Shown here one piece after another: positions 36,774 through 45,403 of a stretch of DNA of 64,000 bases. The DNA comes from Rhodovibrionaceae bacterium (lineage in GTDB: Bacteria > Pseudomonadota > Alphaproteobacteria > Kiloniellales > DSM-21159): assembly GCA_028279885.1 (NCBI GenBank), contig JANQMX010000057.1, forward strand, positions 78,880 to 142,879, in the 5' to 3' direction. The notes beneath the pieces were generated by a model that made no database searches, was not told where the DNA came from, and worked only from the letters and a program-made list of their open reading frames with translations. A program made the translations under genes and the position numbers. Every line of letters begins with the position of its first letter. Position 1 is the stretch's first letter.

Positions 36774-37283
36774 GTGCGCCGCTTTCTCGACCGTCTCTAT
36801 CTGCTCTGCGGAGCGGCCGCGGCCCTCTGCCTGATCGCTATCGGTCTGCTGGTACTGACCAGCATCATCAGCCGGCCGCTCGGACTCTACATTCCGGGCC
36901 TCAACGCCTACGCCGGCTATGCCATGGCGGCATCATCTTTCTTCGCCCTGGCCTACACCTTCCGGCGCGGCGGCCATATCCGGGTCAACCTGGTGCTGAA
37001 CCAGCTCTCTCACCGCCCACGCTGGTTCTTCGAGATCTGGTGCCACACGGTGGCGGCGGGCTTCGCCGGCTATCTCGCTTGGTTCTGCTACAAGATGGTT
37101 GCCGTTTCGATCGACTTCGGCGACGTCTCCGAAGGGCCGGATGCAACCCCTCTATGGATTCCGCAAACCGCCTTGGCGCTCGGCAGCGCGGTCTTCACCC
37201 TCGCGATAGTCGACCGCCTGATTGAGGTCGTCCGCAGAGGCCCGGAGCAGGTGACCTCCGTCGTCGCCGGCGACAGGCGTTAG
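36774..37283 (+). CDS. dctQ: TRAP transporter small permease (DctQ), second system
   Basis: About 169 residues from the GTG that gives a normal DctQ N-terminus (RRFLDRLYLLCGAAAALCLIAIG). Another GTG at 36723 would add 17 residues, and neither has a clear ribosome-binding site. It has four membrane helices and the family element GLNAYAGYAMAASSFFALAYTFRRGGHIRV. It partners with the next gene, 16 bp downstream. Confidence 0.88.
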   Translation: MRRFLDRLYLLCGAAAALCLIAIGLLVLTSIISRPLGLYIPGLNAYAGYAMAASSFFALAYTFRRGGHIRVNLVLNQLSHRPRWFFEIWCHTVAAGFAGYLAWFCYKMVAVSIDFGDVSEGPDATPLWIPQTALALGSAVFTLAIVDRLIEVVRRGPEQVTSVVAGDRR

Positions 37284-37299
37284 ATCGAAAGGCGAGGCT

Positions 37300-38607
37300 G
37301 TGGACCAGCTCCTTCTCACCGCGCTCTTCATCGTCGCGCTCTTCGCCTTCCTCGGGACCGGCGTCTGGGTCGGCATCGCCCTGGTCGGCGTCTCGGCGCT
37401 GGGCATGGCCTTCTTCACCACTCGGCCGGTCGGCGATGCCATGGTGACGACGATCTGGTCGCACGCCTCTTCCTGGACGCTGACGGCCCTGCCGCTCTTC
37501 ATCTGGATGGGCGAGATCCTCTTCCGAACACGTCTTTCGGAAAACCTCTTCCGTGGTCTTTCGCCCTGGCTCAACTGGCTCCCGGGTCGGCTGCTCCACG
37601 TCAACATCGTCGGCTGTGCCGTGTTCGCCGCCATCTCCGGCTCCTCCGCGGCAACCGTCGTGACGGTCGGCAAGATGTCGATGCCGGAGCTGCGCCGGCG
37701 CGAGTATCCGGAGCGCATCATCATCGGCTCGCTGGCGGGCGCCGGCACGCTCGGCCTTCTCATCCCGCCCTCCATCATCCTGATCGTCTATGGCGTCACG
37801 GTGAACGAGTCGATCGACCAGCTCTTCATGGCCGGCATCCTGCCGGGCATCATGCTGGCCGGCCTCTTCATGGCCTACGTCGCGGTCTGGTCGCTGTTCA
37901 ACAAGGACAAGATGCCGCCCGGCGAAGCCGCCATGGCGTTCACCCGACGGCTGCGGGAGTCGCTCCACCTCATTCCCGTCGCCGCCCTCATCATCGCCGT
38001 GCTCGGCTCGATCTACTTCGGCATCGCCACCGCCACCGAGGCAGCCGTGCTCGGCGTCATCGGCGCGTTGGTGATCTCCTACTTTCAGGGCTCGCTGACT
38101 CGCAGCAGCTTCATCGAAAGCCTGATGGGCGCCACCGTCACTTCGGCGATGATCGCGCTCATCCTGGCCGGGGCCGGCGTGCTGACCCTGGCCATGGGCT
38201 TCACCGGACTGCCGCGCAGCCTGGCCGAGTGGATCGCCTCGATGGAGCTGTCGCCCCTCGTCCTGATCGTCGCCCTGACGATCTTCTACATCATCCTGGG
38301 TTGCTTCCTGGACGGCATCTCCGCAGTGGTGCTGACCATGGCGGTGATCGAGCCCATGGTGCAAGCCGCCGGCTTCGACATGATCTGGTTCGGGATCTTT
38401 CTGGTCATCGTGGTCGAGATGGCGCAGATCACACCACCGGTCGGCTTCAACCTCTTCGTCCTGCAAGGCCTGACAAACCACGACATGGGCTATATCGCCC
38501 GCGCCAGCCTGCCGCTCTTTTGCATGATGCTGGTCGCCGTAGTCCTCATCGTCGCCTTTCCGGAAATTGCGACCTGGCTTCCCGAAACCCTGCGGTCCCG
38601 GTCCTGA
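37300..38607 (+). CDS. dctM: TRAP transporter large permease (DctM), second system
   Basis: 435 residues from a GTG start. The DctM signatures are ISGSSAATVVTVGKMSMPEL, AGTLGLLIPPSIILIVYGVTVNESIDQLFMAGILPG and TPPVGFNLFVLQG, within about 12 hydrophobic segments. It is the ion-coupled transport subunit. It is the last gene of the plus-strand racemase-TRAP run and is convergent with fae (17-bp gap). Confidence 0.95.
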   Translation: MDQLLLTALFIVALFAFLGTGVWVGIALVGVSALGMAFFTTRPVGDAMVTTIWSHASSWTLTALPLFIWMGEILFRTRLSENLFRGLSPWLNWLPGRLLHVNIVGCAVFAAISGSSAATVVTVGKMSMPELRRREYPERIIIGSLAGAGTLGLLIPPSIILIVYGVTVNESIDQLFMAGILPGIMLAGLFMAYVAVWSLFNKDKMPPGEAAMAFTRRLRESLHLIPVAALIIAVLGSIYFGIATATEAAVLGVIGALVISYFQGSLTRSSFIESLMGATVTSAMIALILAGAGVLTLAMGFTGLPRSLAEWIASMELSPLVLIVALTIFYIILGCFLDGISAVVLTMAVIEPMVQAAGFDMIWFGIFLVIVVEMAQITPPVGFNLFVLQGLTNHDMGYIARASLPLFCMMLVAVVLIVAFPEIATWLPETLRSRS

Positions 38608-38624
38608 TTAGGAAAGGTCCAAAA

Positions 38625-39134
38625 TCACGAGGCGGCGAAGGGGTGCTGAACCTTGTCCTTGCGCGCCACCACCTCGGCCGCATTCGGCTCGCCGCTGACC
38701 GCCCGGCGGATCGCCTCCTTGGTGGCGCTGTAGTTATAGTCCTGGATCTTGCGGTGATCCTCGGCCCGCCAATGGATGAAGACCCCGACGCACACGAAGA
38801 TGTCGTCGGCTTCCTCGGCCGGTATGATGCCCTCGGCGACGGCGTCGACCACAGCCTTGGCCACCGCATGCTGGGCTGGACCGAACATCTGCTCGGCCTG
38901 CCGCGCCTCACGAATAGTGATCTTGTTGAACATGACGGTACTCGGTTTGGCCGGCAGGTTCGGCGCGATGACCGCGAGCAGCCCGGTGAAGCCGGTCTTG
39001 TTGTTGGTCAGGCAATTGCAGAATGCCTGCTCGGCGGCGCTGCCGCGCGGCCCAAGAATGAGATCGATGTGCGCGACCTCCGGGCCTTCCCCGACTAGGC
39101 ACTCGCCAACGCAAACACGATCGATCTTCGGCAC
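38625..39134 (-). CDS. fae: Formaldehyde-activating enzyme homologue (Fae family)
   Basis: 169 residues from a GTG start with a GGGAG ribosome-binding site. The family blocks are nearly intact: [23 protein letters not shown] (with the conserved catalytic-type His22), [61 protein letters not shown] and [17 protein letters not shown]. Fae joins formaldehyde to tetrahydromethanopterin in methylotrophs. The other pathway genes (mtdB, mch, fhc) are not in this window. Fae paralogues also occur in non-methylotrophs with unclear roles, so the reaction is probable rather than proven. Confidence 0.92.
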   Translation of the reverse strand: MPKIDRVCVGECLVGEGPEVAHIDLILGPRGSAAEQAFCNCLTNNKTGFTGLLAVIAPNLPAKPSTVMFNKITIREARQAEQMFGPAQHAVAKAVVDAVAEGIIPAEEADDIFVCVGVFIHWRAEDHRKIQDYNYSATKEAIRRAVSGEPNAAEVVARKDKVQHPFAAS

Positions 39135-39310
39135 AGTCTTGCTCCCTCACCTGACGCCGGCCCTGTTTGACGCGACCATAGGCGTGCGGCGAAAGCCGCA
39201 GCAAGCGCCGGAGAGGCGCTTAAGGGCATGAAAGCGAACTCGCCCGGCCGTTGGCCTCACCCGGTTCCACTCCTAAATGTCGAGTACGTGATAGCGAAGG
39301 AGGCATTGAG

Positions 39311-39688
39311 GTGGCACGGGAAAAGGACAAGACCTACAGCGACGAAGAAGTCAAAGCGGCATTGGCGGAACGCTTGCCGCAGTGGCGCCTGGAGGACGGG
39401 CACATCTGCCGGCGCTACAAGACCAGCGGCTGGCGCAGCAGCCTGATGGTGGCCAATGCCATCGGCCATCTCGCCGAGGTCGCCTGGCACCATCCCGACC
39501 TGCTGGTCACCTTTCCGGCCGTCGAGGTCCGGCTACAGAATCATGACGCCGGTGGCATCACCGACAAGGACTTCATGCTCGCCGAGCGCATCGAAGCGCT
39601 GGTGCTTTGGCAGCCAGGCAAAGAGGACGGCCCTTTCGAGGGCATTCCCGCAGGCAGCGCGCGCTTCGCCTACATCACCGAGGACTAG
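39311..39688 (+). CDS. Pterin-4a-carbinolamine dehydratase
   Basis: 125 residues from a GTG start; an upstream ATG at 39251 gives an unrelated extension. The active-site pattern of the family is present: the His pair in AEVAWHHPDL (60-61), followed by VEVRLQNHDAGGITDKDFMLAERIE with the third His. It dehydrates 4a-hydroxytetrahydropterins, or assists pterin metabolism more generally. It is divergent from fae with a 176-bp shared control region. Similar proteins accompany methanopterin-linked C1 genes in methylotrophs, which supports a pterin/C1 role here (inference). Confidence 0.88.
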   Translation: MAREKDKTYSDEEVKAALAERLPQWRLEDGHICRRYKTSGWRSSLMVANAIGHLAEVAWHHPDLLVTFPAVEVRLQNHDAGGITDKDFMLAERIEALVLWQPGKEDGPFEGIPAGSARFAYITED

Positions 39689-39696
39689 AGCCCCGC

Positions 39697-40467
39697 TCAG
39701 TCACGGAAGCCGGGCTCTTCCTCATCCAGGATGGCGAGGAGCTCGGCGAAGTGCTTCTCGGCGAACTCGGGATAGTCCTGCCATTGCTCCGCCGTCTTGG
39801 CCGCGACGGCGGGCGAGGCCTCGCGCAGTTCGCGCCCGGTCATCATGGCCATGACCGCCGTCTGACAGGCCCGCTCGAAGTAGTAAAGCTCATCGAAGGC
39901 CTGAGCGACAGACTCTCCCACCACCATGACGCCGTGGTTGCCCATCATGAGAATGGGCTTGTTACCAAGGCAGCGGCTGAGGCGTTCGCCTTCTTCCTCG
40001 AAACCCATGCCGTCATAACCGTCATCGATCGCGACGCGGCCATAGAACCGCATGGTGTTCTGATCGATCGGAGGAAGCGAAGAGTCCTTCAAGGACGCCA
40101 GCACCGTCGCGTACTTGGAGTGGACATGGAGAACGCAGCGCGCCTGCGGCAGATTGCGATGCATGGCGCCGTGAATGCACCAGGCCGTAGGATCGACCCG
40201 CTCGCCGATGTCGTCCGGTTTTTGCTTAGCATCAAGCAACAGCATGTCCGATGCGCGCATGCGGGAGAAATGGCGGCCATAGGGATTGATCAGAAACTCG
40301 GACCCGTCGTCGCTGACGGCCAAGCTGAAATGGTTCGCAATTCCCTCATGCATGTCGAGCCGCGCGGCCCAGCGGAAGGCCGCGGCCAGATCGGTCCGCT
40401 CCTGCCGGTGCGCCACGTCTTGGCTACCGTCTCGGGCTTTACCGCCGACCACCGAATGCAAGCTCAT
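39697..40467 (-). CDS. Class II aldolase/adducin-family protein
   Basis: 256 residues from the Met with an AAGGAG ribosome-binding site; the longer frame to 40560 is unlikely. The zinc-binding His pair lies in VLHVHSKYATVLAS and the third His in MMGNHGVMVVGES, as in the FucA/RhaD/adducin fold. The N-terminal EGIANHFSLAV fits the substrate loop. It is downstream of the ThDP decarboxylase gene on the same strand (31-bp gap) and convergent with the pterin dehydratase. A lyase reaction on a hydroxy-oxo acid is likely, but the substrate is unknown. Confidence 0.88.
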   Translation of the reverse strand: MSLHSVVGGKARDGSQDVAHRQERTDLAAAFRWAARLDMHEGIANHFSLAVSDDGSEFLINPYGRHFSRMRASDMLLLDAKQKPDDIGERVDPTAWCIHGAMHRNLPQARCVLHVHSKYATVLASLKDSSLPPIDQNTMRFYGRVAIDDGYDGMGFEEEGERLSRCLGNKPILMMGNHGVMVVGESVAQAFDELYYFERACQTAVMAMMTGRELREASPAVAAKTAEQWQDYPEFAEKHFAELLAILDEEEPGFRD

Positions 40468-40498
40468 GGCCTTCTCCTTTTGCTCACACAAAGCCCAG

Positions 40499-42103
40499 CT
40501 AAAAGCGGTCTTCGTGCACCTCGATAATCGTCGGACCGCCGGCCGTCCGCGCGGCGGCAACCGCGGCCGTGACCTCCTCCAAGGACTGCGGCGCCGCGTA
40601 GCCGCACCCGTAAGCCCGGGCGATGTCCGCGAAATCCGGGTTCTTCAGGCTCGTGCCCAGCGGCGTGATCTGCTTCTGCACCATGTCATCGCGAATCTGG
40701 CCCAAGGCATCGTTGTTCCATAGCAGGATGATCACAGGCAGATCATGCTCAGCCGCGACACCCAGTTCGTTGATGGTGTATTGGAAGCCGTAATCGCCGA
40801 TCAGCGCAACGACGGCGCGCTCCGGCTCGGCGATCTGCGCCCCGATGGCTGCTGGCAGCGCATAGCCCAGAGTGCCGAAGCCGCAGGGGTGCAGCCAGCA
40901 GCGCGGCTCATCCATGCCGTAAACCTCGGTGCCCGAGTAGGCGATCTGCGTCATGTCGGAAGCGATGATTGCATCCTTCGGCAGGGCGCTTTTCATCGCC
41001 TCCAGGACGGCCGCGTGACGGCGGCGCAGCGCCCCTCGGTTATTGACCACACGTGCCCGCAATGCGCTGATCTCATCATCTTGCAGGCGACTCGCGCCAC
41101 CTTTCGCCGGCAAGGCTGCCAGCAGTGCCTTGGCGAAGGCATCGGCATCGGCGCAGATCCCCAGGCTCGCCAGGTTGCCGTCGGCCAGGCTGCGCGGGTC
41201 GATATCGACGCGGAACAGCGTCTTGCCGGGCGGCACCGCATAGGAACCCCAGAAGTCGGTCTCCGACAACTCGGTGCCGATGGCCACGATCACATCGGTG
41301 GTTTCCATGAAGGCCTTGGTCTCGGAGGAGGTCAGGGTCGCGCCGAGGGAGAGCGGCGCACCGTCCTCGACAATGCCCTTGCCGGCTGCCGTCGTGGCCA
41401 CGGCGGCGCGCAACGTCTCGGCCAGGCGCCTGAGAGGCTCGGCCGCATCGACCGCGCCGCCGCCCAGCAGCAGCATGGGGCGTTCCGCATTGGTTAGGGC
41501 GGTCGCCACCTCGGCGACGTCGTCGGGGTTCGGCACCGGCCGCCCGGGTAAGCGCCGCGCGGTCCAGTTGGCCGGCACCTCGCTGGCCAGCACATCGATG
41601 GGCAGCTCGATATAAGCGGGGCGCGGCCGGCCAGTGGCAAAACCGGTGAAAGCGCGGGCGACCAGCTCCTCGCACTCCTCGGCCGCATAGGCGATCGCTG
41701 CAAAGCCCGAGACGCTGGCTGCAGCGCTCTTCTGATCGATCATCTCGTGCAGACGCCCGCCGGCCTGGGCGATGTCTCTCACGTCGAGGGTGCTGGCGAA
41801 GACCAGCATCGGCACCGAGTCGGAATAGGCTTGGCCGATCGGCGTCATGATGTTGGTGAGGCCCGGCCCGGTGATGACGAAGCAGGCCGCGGGGCGACCG
41901 CAGGCCCGGGCATAGCCGTCCGCCATAAAGCCGGCACCCTGCTCGTGCCGCGGCAGAAACAGGCGCATGCCGGTCTCTTCGAAGCCACGGAACAGCTCGA
42001 CGTTGTGCACGCCGGGAATGCCGAACACTGTGTCGATGCCGTAGTCCGCCAAAAGCCGGGACAGAGCGCGGCCAAGCTTGGTCTGCTGGCTCAAAGTATC
42101 CAT
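40499..42103 (-). CDS. ThDP-dependent decarboxylase, AruI-like (5-guanidino-2-oxopentanoate decarboxylase type)
   Basis: 534 residues from the Met preceded by GGGAGGT. The ThDP enzyme layout is complete: catalytic Glu54 in LPRHEQGAGFMADGYAR, a central nucleotide-fold domain, and the ThDP/metal segment GDYGFQYTINELGVAAEHDLPVIILLWNND near 425-455. The stretch LWNNDALGQIRDDM is the type seen in AruI. AruI decarboxylates the 2-oxo acid formed from arginine. The related acetolactate synthases and benzoylformate decarboxylases share the fold, so the assignment to 5-guanidino-2-oxopentanoate is tentative. Its partner gene is a class II aldolase. Confidence 0.82.
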   Translation of the reverse strand: MDTLSQQTKLGRALSRLLADYGIDTVFGIPGVHNVELFRGFEETGMRLFLPRHEQGAGFMADGYARACGRPAACFVITGPGLTNIMTPIGQAYSDSVPMLVFASTLDVRDIAQAGGRLHEMIDQKSAAASVSGFAAIAYAAEECEELVARAFTGFATGRPRPAYIELPIDVLASEVPANWTARRLPGRPVPNPDDVAEVATALTNAERPMLLLGGGAVDAAEPLRRLAETLRAAVATTAAGKGIVEDGAPLSLGATLTSSETKAFMETTDVIVAIGTELSETDFWGSYAVPPGKTLFRVDIDPRSLADGNLASLGICADADAFAKALLAALPAKGGASRLQDDEISALRARVVNNRGALRRRHAAVLEAMKSALPKDAIIASDMTQIAYSGTEVYGMDEPRCWLHPCGFGTLGYALPAAIGAQIAEPERAVVALIGDYGFQYTINELGVAAEHDLPVIILLWNNDALGQIRDDMVQKQITPLGTSLKNPDFADIARAYGCGYAAPQSLEEVTAAVAAARTAGGPTIIEVHEDRF

Positions 42104-42238
42104 TGCGGCACCTCCCATTTTGCCGGTCTTGAGACGGCTTGCTGCGAAGCCTTGCTTGCCCACGTTGTATCGGGGGCGGACGTCCTTCGCCAAGCCTTGC
42201 CGCACGCATGGGAGGGGCGCGCCGCAAGCGGTCGAACT

Positions 42239-45200
42239 CTATTGCGTTCGCTGTTCGATGGTCATCGCCGGGCTCGGCTCCCTGAGGTCGCGCAGGGCCC
42301 GCTCTTGCCCCAGCGGCGGCCGCTGACTTACGCCCATGACCAGGCGGAACATCGGCGGCACGAAATAGAAGGACACAACGGTGGACAGCAGCACGCCGCC
42401 GGCGATGGACATGGCGAACGGTGGCCAGAAGCCCCCGCCTTCCAGGATGAGCGGCAGAAAGCCGCCGAAGGTGGTGATGGTTGTGGAGAGGATGTGGCGG
42501 CTGGCCGCCAGCACGACCTTGCGAATGGCGGCGACCTCGCCGCGCAGCGCGGCCGGGTCCTGCTGCAACGCGGTCATGATGATGATCGCCGCGTTGATCG
42601 ACACGCCGATGGAGCCGATGACACCGATCACGGCCTGAATGCCGAAGGGATAGCCGAAGACGGCCAGCGCCAGCACACTGAGCCCCATGGACAGCACCGA
42701 CACGACACCAGCAACGGCCGCCAGGCGGTAGGAATTGAAGGTCAGAACCAGCGATACTACCATCAAGGCGACGACCAGGCCGATCGGCGACAGGAGGTTG
42801 CGGATGGTCTCGGCCCTGGCGTCGGAGTCCCCGCCGTACTCGATGCGGTAGCCGAGGGGCAGCGCCAGAGGCTGCTCGACCAGGCTCTGCTGCAGCACCT
42901 TGAGGGCTTCTTCCGGCAGCACGCCGAGCGCGACGTAGGCCTGCACCGTGTTGATCCGTTCACCGTTGCGCCGGGCGATCGGGCTGTCGGAGGGAACCAG
43001 CCGCATCTCGCCGAGCGCTTGCAGCGGGATGCCGCGCCAGTCTGCGCCCTCGACGTCGCCGCTTTGGCGCAGCACCTCGAGCGCGGCGATACGCTCGGCG
43101 CCGTTGCGCCAGACCTCGCCGACGCGCACCCTCACCGGCAGCTCCTCCGAGCCCTCGATCAGCGAGCCGCCGGTTGCGCCCTCGGTCAGGCTCTCCATCT
43201 GGCGGGCGATCTGCCCCAGGGTGAGGCCTGTCAGGCGGACCTTCTCCTCATCGAGATCGAGAACCAGCTTGGGCGGGCCGCCGAGGAGAGTCGCCGTGGT
43301 GTGGGTGACACCGGAGATGTTGGCCATGCGCAGACGCAGCTCTTCGCCCAGGCTGCGCAGCATCGAAAGCTCCGGGCCGACCAGGCGAACCTCCACCGGG
43401 GCAGCGACCGGCGGCCCCTGCACCAGATCGCGGACGATCACCTGCGCGCTGGGCAAACCGCGGTCGAGCGCCGCCTGCAGGCGCGGCAGCATGCTTTCCG
43501 CCGCCTCTTCCGAGGCCGTCGTCACCAGGGCTTCGGCGAAGCGCGGCACACCGTCCTGATCCGTCATCATGTTGTAGTAGAAGGCCGGCGCGCTCTCTCC
43601 CACAAACCAGTGGGTCCGGGTGACCTCGGGCTCGGACCGCAGTATCGCGTCGGCCCGAATCGCCGCGGCGCCGGTCTCGGCCAAGCTGGTGCCTTCCTGC
43701 AGCTCGATCTGGACGTAGAACTGATCGCGTTCGACGCCGGGGAAGAACTGAGCGGTCAGGGTGGGAAAGCTGCCGAAGCCGATCAGCGGCAACACCAGGG
43801 CGCCAAGGACGGCAAGCCGTGGATAGCGCAGCGCGAGATCGAGGGAGCGGGCGAAGAGCCTCCCGGCCAGGCCTGGCTGCAGGCCATTGCGCCACCAAGA
43901 CCTGCCCTTCTCACTGGCGGGAACCAGCATGCCGGCTAGGGCCGGCGTCACCGTCATCGCCAGGAGGAAGGAAACGCTCAACATGACGATCACGGAAATC
44001 GCGATGGAGCCGACGAAGTCGCCGGCCGGTCCGGGCAGGAGCGCCATGGGCACGAAGGCCAGCACCGTGGTCGCCGTTGAGGCCAACAGCGGTCCACGCA
44101 GACGCCGCACCGCATCGGTCACGGCTTCGACGCGGTTCTCCCCGGCTTCGAGACGCCGCCGCACTTCGTCGGTCATGACGATGGCCGCGTCGACCAGCAG
44201 ACCCAGCGCGACGATGAGACCGGTCACCGACATCTGGTGAATGGGCACGCCGAGCTTCTGAAGGATGGCCAGCGAAGCCAGGCTGGTGAGCGGCAGCATC
44301 AAAGCGACGACCATGGCGGCCCGCCAACCCAGGCTGATCACCAGCACCAGCACCACCAGACTGACGCCGATGGCCAGGTTCTCCGCCAGGCCTTGCAAGC
44401 GGAGGGCGGTATAGCCGCTCTGATCGAAGATCAGACGGTGCTCGATGCCGTCCGGCAACTCGGCCTCGAACTGGGCAATGGCAGCGCGAACCCGCGCCAT
44501 CCATGCGTCGACCTGCAGATCCGGCTCCATCCGCGTGGCCACGAAGACGGCAGCCTCCCCGTCGGTGAAAGCCTGGGTGGCCACCGGCTCGCGCACGGCG
44601 CGCGCGACCGTGGCGACGTCGCCGACCCGCACGGCGGCGCCGTTGCTGTCGTTGGCGACGATCACCTGGCGAATGCGCTCCAGGGAGTCGATCTCGCCGG
44701 CAACCTCGATGATGAAGTCCTCTCCGCTGCCGCGCACCCGGCCGGATTCCACCTTGCTGTCGGCGAGCTGGATGGCATCGGCCACCTCATCCACCGTCAG
44801 GCCAAGGGAGATCAGGCGGCGCGGCGCCACCTCGACCAGAATCTCCTCCTCGGGCACGCCGAAGAGACGCGATATCTCCGTGCCCTGGAGTCCGCGCATA
44901 CGGTCCTGCAGCACCTCGGCATAGCGGCGCAGGAAAGCGCTCGGCACGCTGCGCCCGTCGCGCGCCACCAAGGCGCTGATTGCCGTGTAGGCGCCCGTGC
45001 GATCGTCGTCCATCTCGGGCTCCGGCACGCCGGACGGAAAAGCCAGCGAAGCGTCAGCCAGAGCGTCGCGAATCTCCGACCAGGACTGCTCGATCTCGGT
45101 TTCGGTCAGGAACTCCGAAAGTTCGATCGTGACAACGGAAATGCCCGTGCGGGAGGTCGAGGCGATCTCCTTGATCTCTTCGATCTCGCGCAGTTCCTCC

Positions 45201-45397
45201 TCGATCTTCTCGGTCACCAAGGCCTCGACACGGCCCGGATCGGCGCCGGGATAGGGTGTGATCACGGTGGCGAAAAGGTTGGTGATCGTCGGATCCTCTT
45301 GCCGCCCGATGGTGAGGAAGGCAGTGGCCCCGATCGCCAGCACCAAGCCGACCACCAGCCATAGGAGGCGCCGCTCGCGATAGAGAAGGCTGCCCAT
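42239..45397 (-). CDS. RND-family efflux permease
   Basis: 1052 residues, normal for a trimeric RND pump. There are two repeats of TM1 plus a large periplasmic loop plus TM2-6. The TM4 segment reads GLLVDAAIVMTDEV, with one Asp where AcrB-type pumps have Asp-Asp, then Asp-Glu. PGPAGDFVGSIAISV and VIGSIGVSINAAIIIMTAL are other conserved helices. It expels substrates from periplasm or membrane using proton flow. It is the second gene after its adaptor (6-bp gap), both divergent from a TetR repressor. No outer-membrane channel gene is next to it, so a TolC-like protein must come from elsewhere. Confidence 0.94.
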   Translation of the reverse strand: MGSLLYRERRLLWLVVGLVLAIGATAFLTIGRQEDPTITNLFATVITPYPGADPGRVEALVTEKIEEELREIEEIKEIASTSRTGISVVTIELSEFLTETEIEQSWSEIRDALADASLAFPSGVPEPEMDDDRTGAYTAISALVARDGRSVPSAFLRRYAEVLQDRMRGLQGTEISRLFGVPEEEILVEVAPRRLISLGLTVDEVADAIQLADSKVESGRVRGSGEDFIIEVAGEIDSLERIRQVIVANDSNGAAVRVGDVATVARAVREPVATQAFTDGEAAVFVATRMEPDLQVDAWMARVRAAIAQFEAELPDGIEHRLIFDQSGYTALRLQGLAENLAIGVSLVVLVLVISLGWRAAMVVALMLPLTSLASLAILQKLGVPIHQMSVTGLIVALGLLVDAAIVMTDEVRRRLEAGENRVEAVTDAVRRLRGPLLASTATTVLAFVPMALLPGPAGDFVGSIAISVIVMLSVSFLLAMTVTPALAGMLVPASEKGRSWWRNGLQPGLAGRLFARSLDLALRYPRLAVLGALVLPLIGFGSFPTLTAQFFPGVERDQFYVQIELQEGTSLAETGAAAIRADAILRSEPEVTRTHWFVGESAPAFYYNMMTDQDGVPRFAEALVTTASEEAAESMLPRLQAALDRGLPSAQVIVRDLVQGPPVAAPVEVRLVGPELSMLRSLGEELRLRMANISGVTHTTATLLGGPPKLVLDLDEEKVRLTGLTLGQIARQMESLTEGATGGSLIEGSEELPVRVRVGEVWRNGAERIAALEVLRQSGDVEGADWRGIPLQALGEMRLVPSDSPIARRNGERINTVQAYVALGVLPEEALKVLQQSLVEQPLALPLGYRIEYGGDSDARAETIRNLLSPIGLVVALMVVSLVLTFNSYRLAAVAGVVSVLSMGLSVLALAVFGYPFGIQAVIGVIGSIGVSINAAIIIMTALQQDPAALRGEVAAIRKVVLAASRHILSTTITTFGGFLPLILEGGGFWPPFAMSIAGGVLLSTVVSFYFVPPMFRLVMGVSQRPPLGQERALRDLREPSPAMTIEQRTQ

Positions 45398-45403
45398 CGC
45401 GCG

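Noticed and set aside
42078..42118. Earlier starts for the AruI-like decarboxylase (42118 or 42205)
   Set aside because: The GGGAGGT ribosome-binding site is correctly spaced only for the ATG at 42103, and the family homology starts there.
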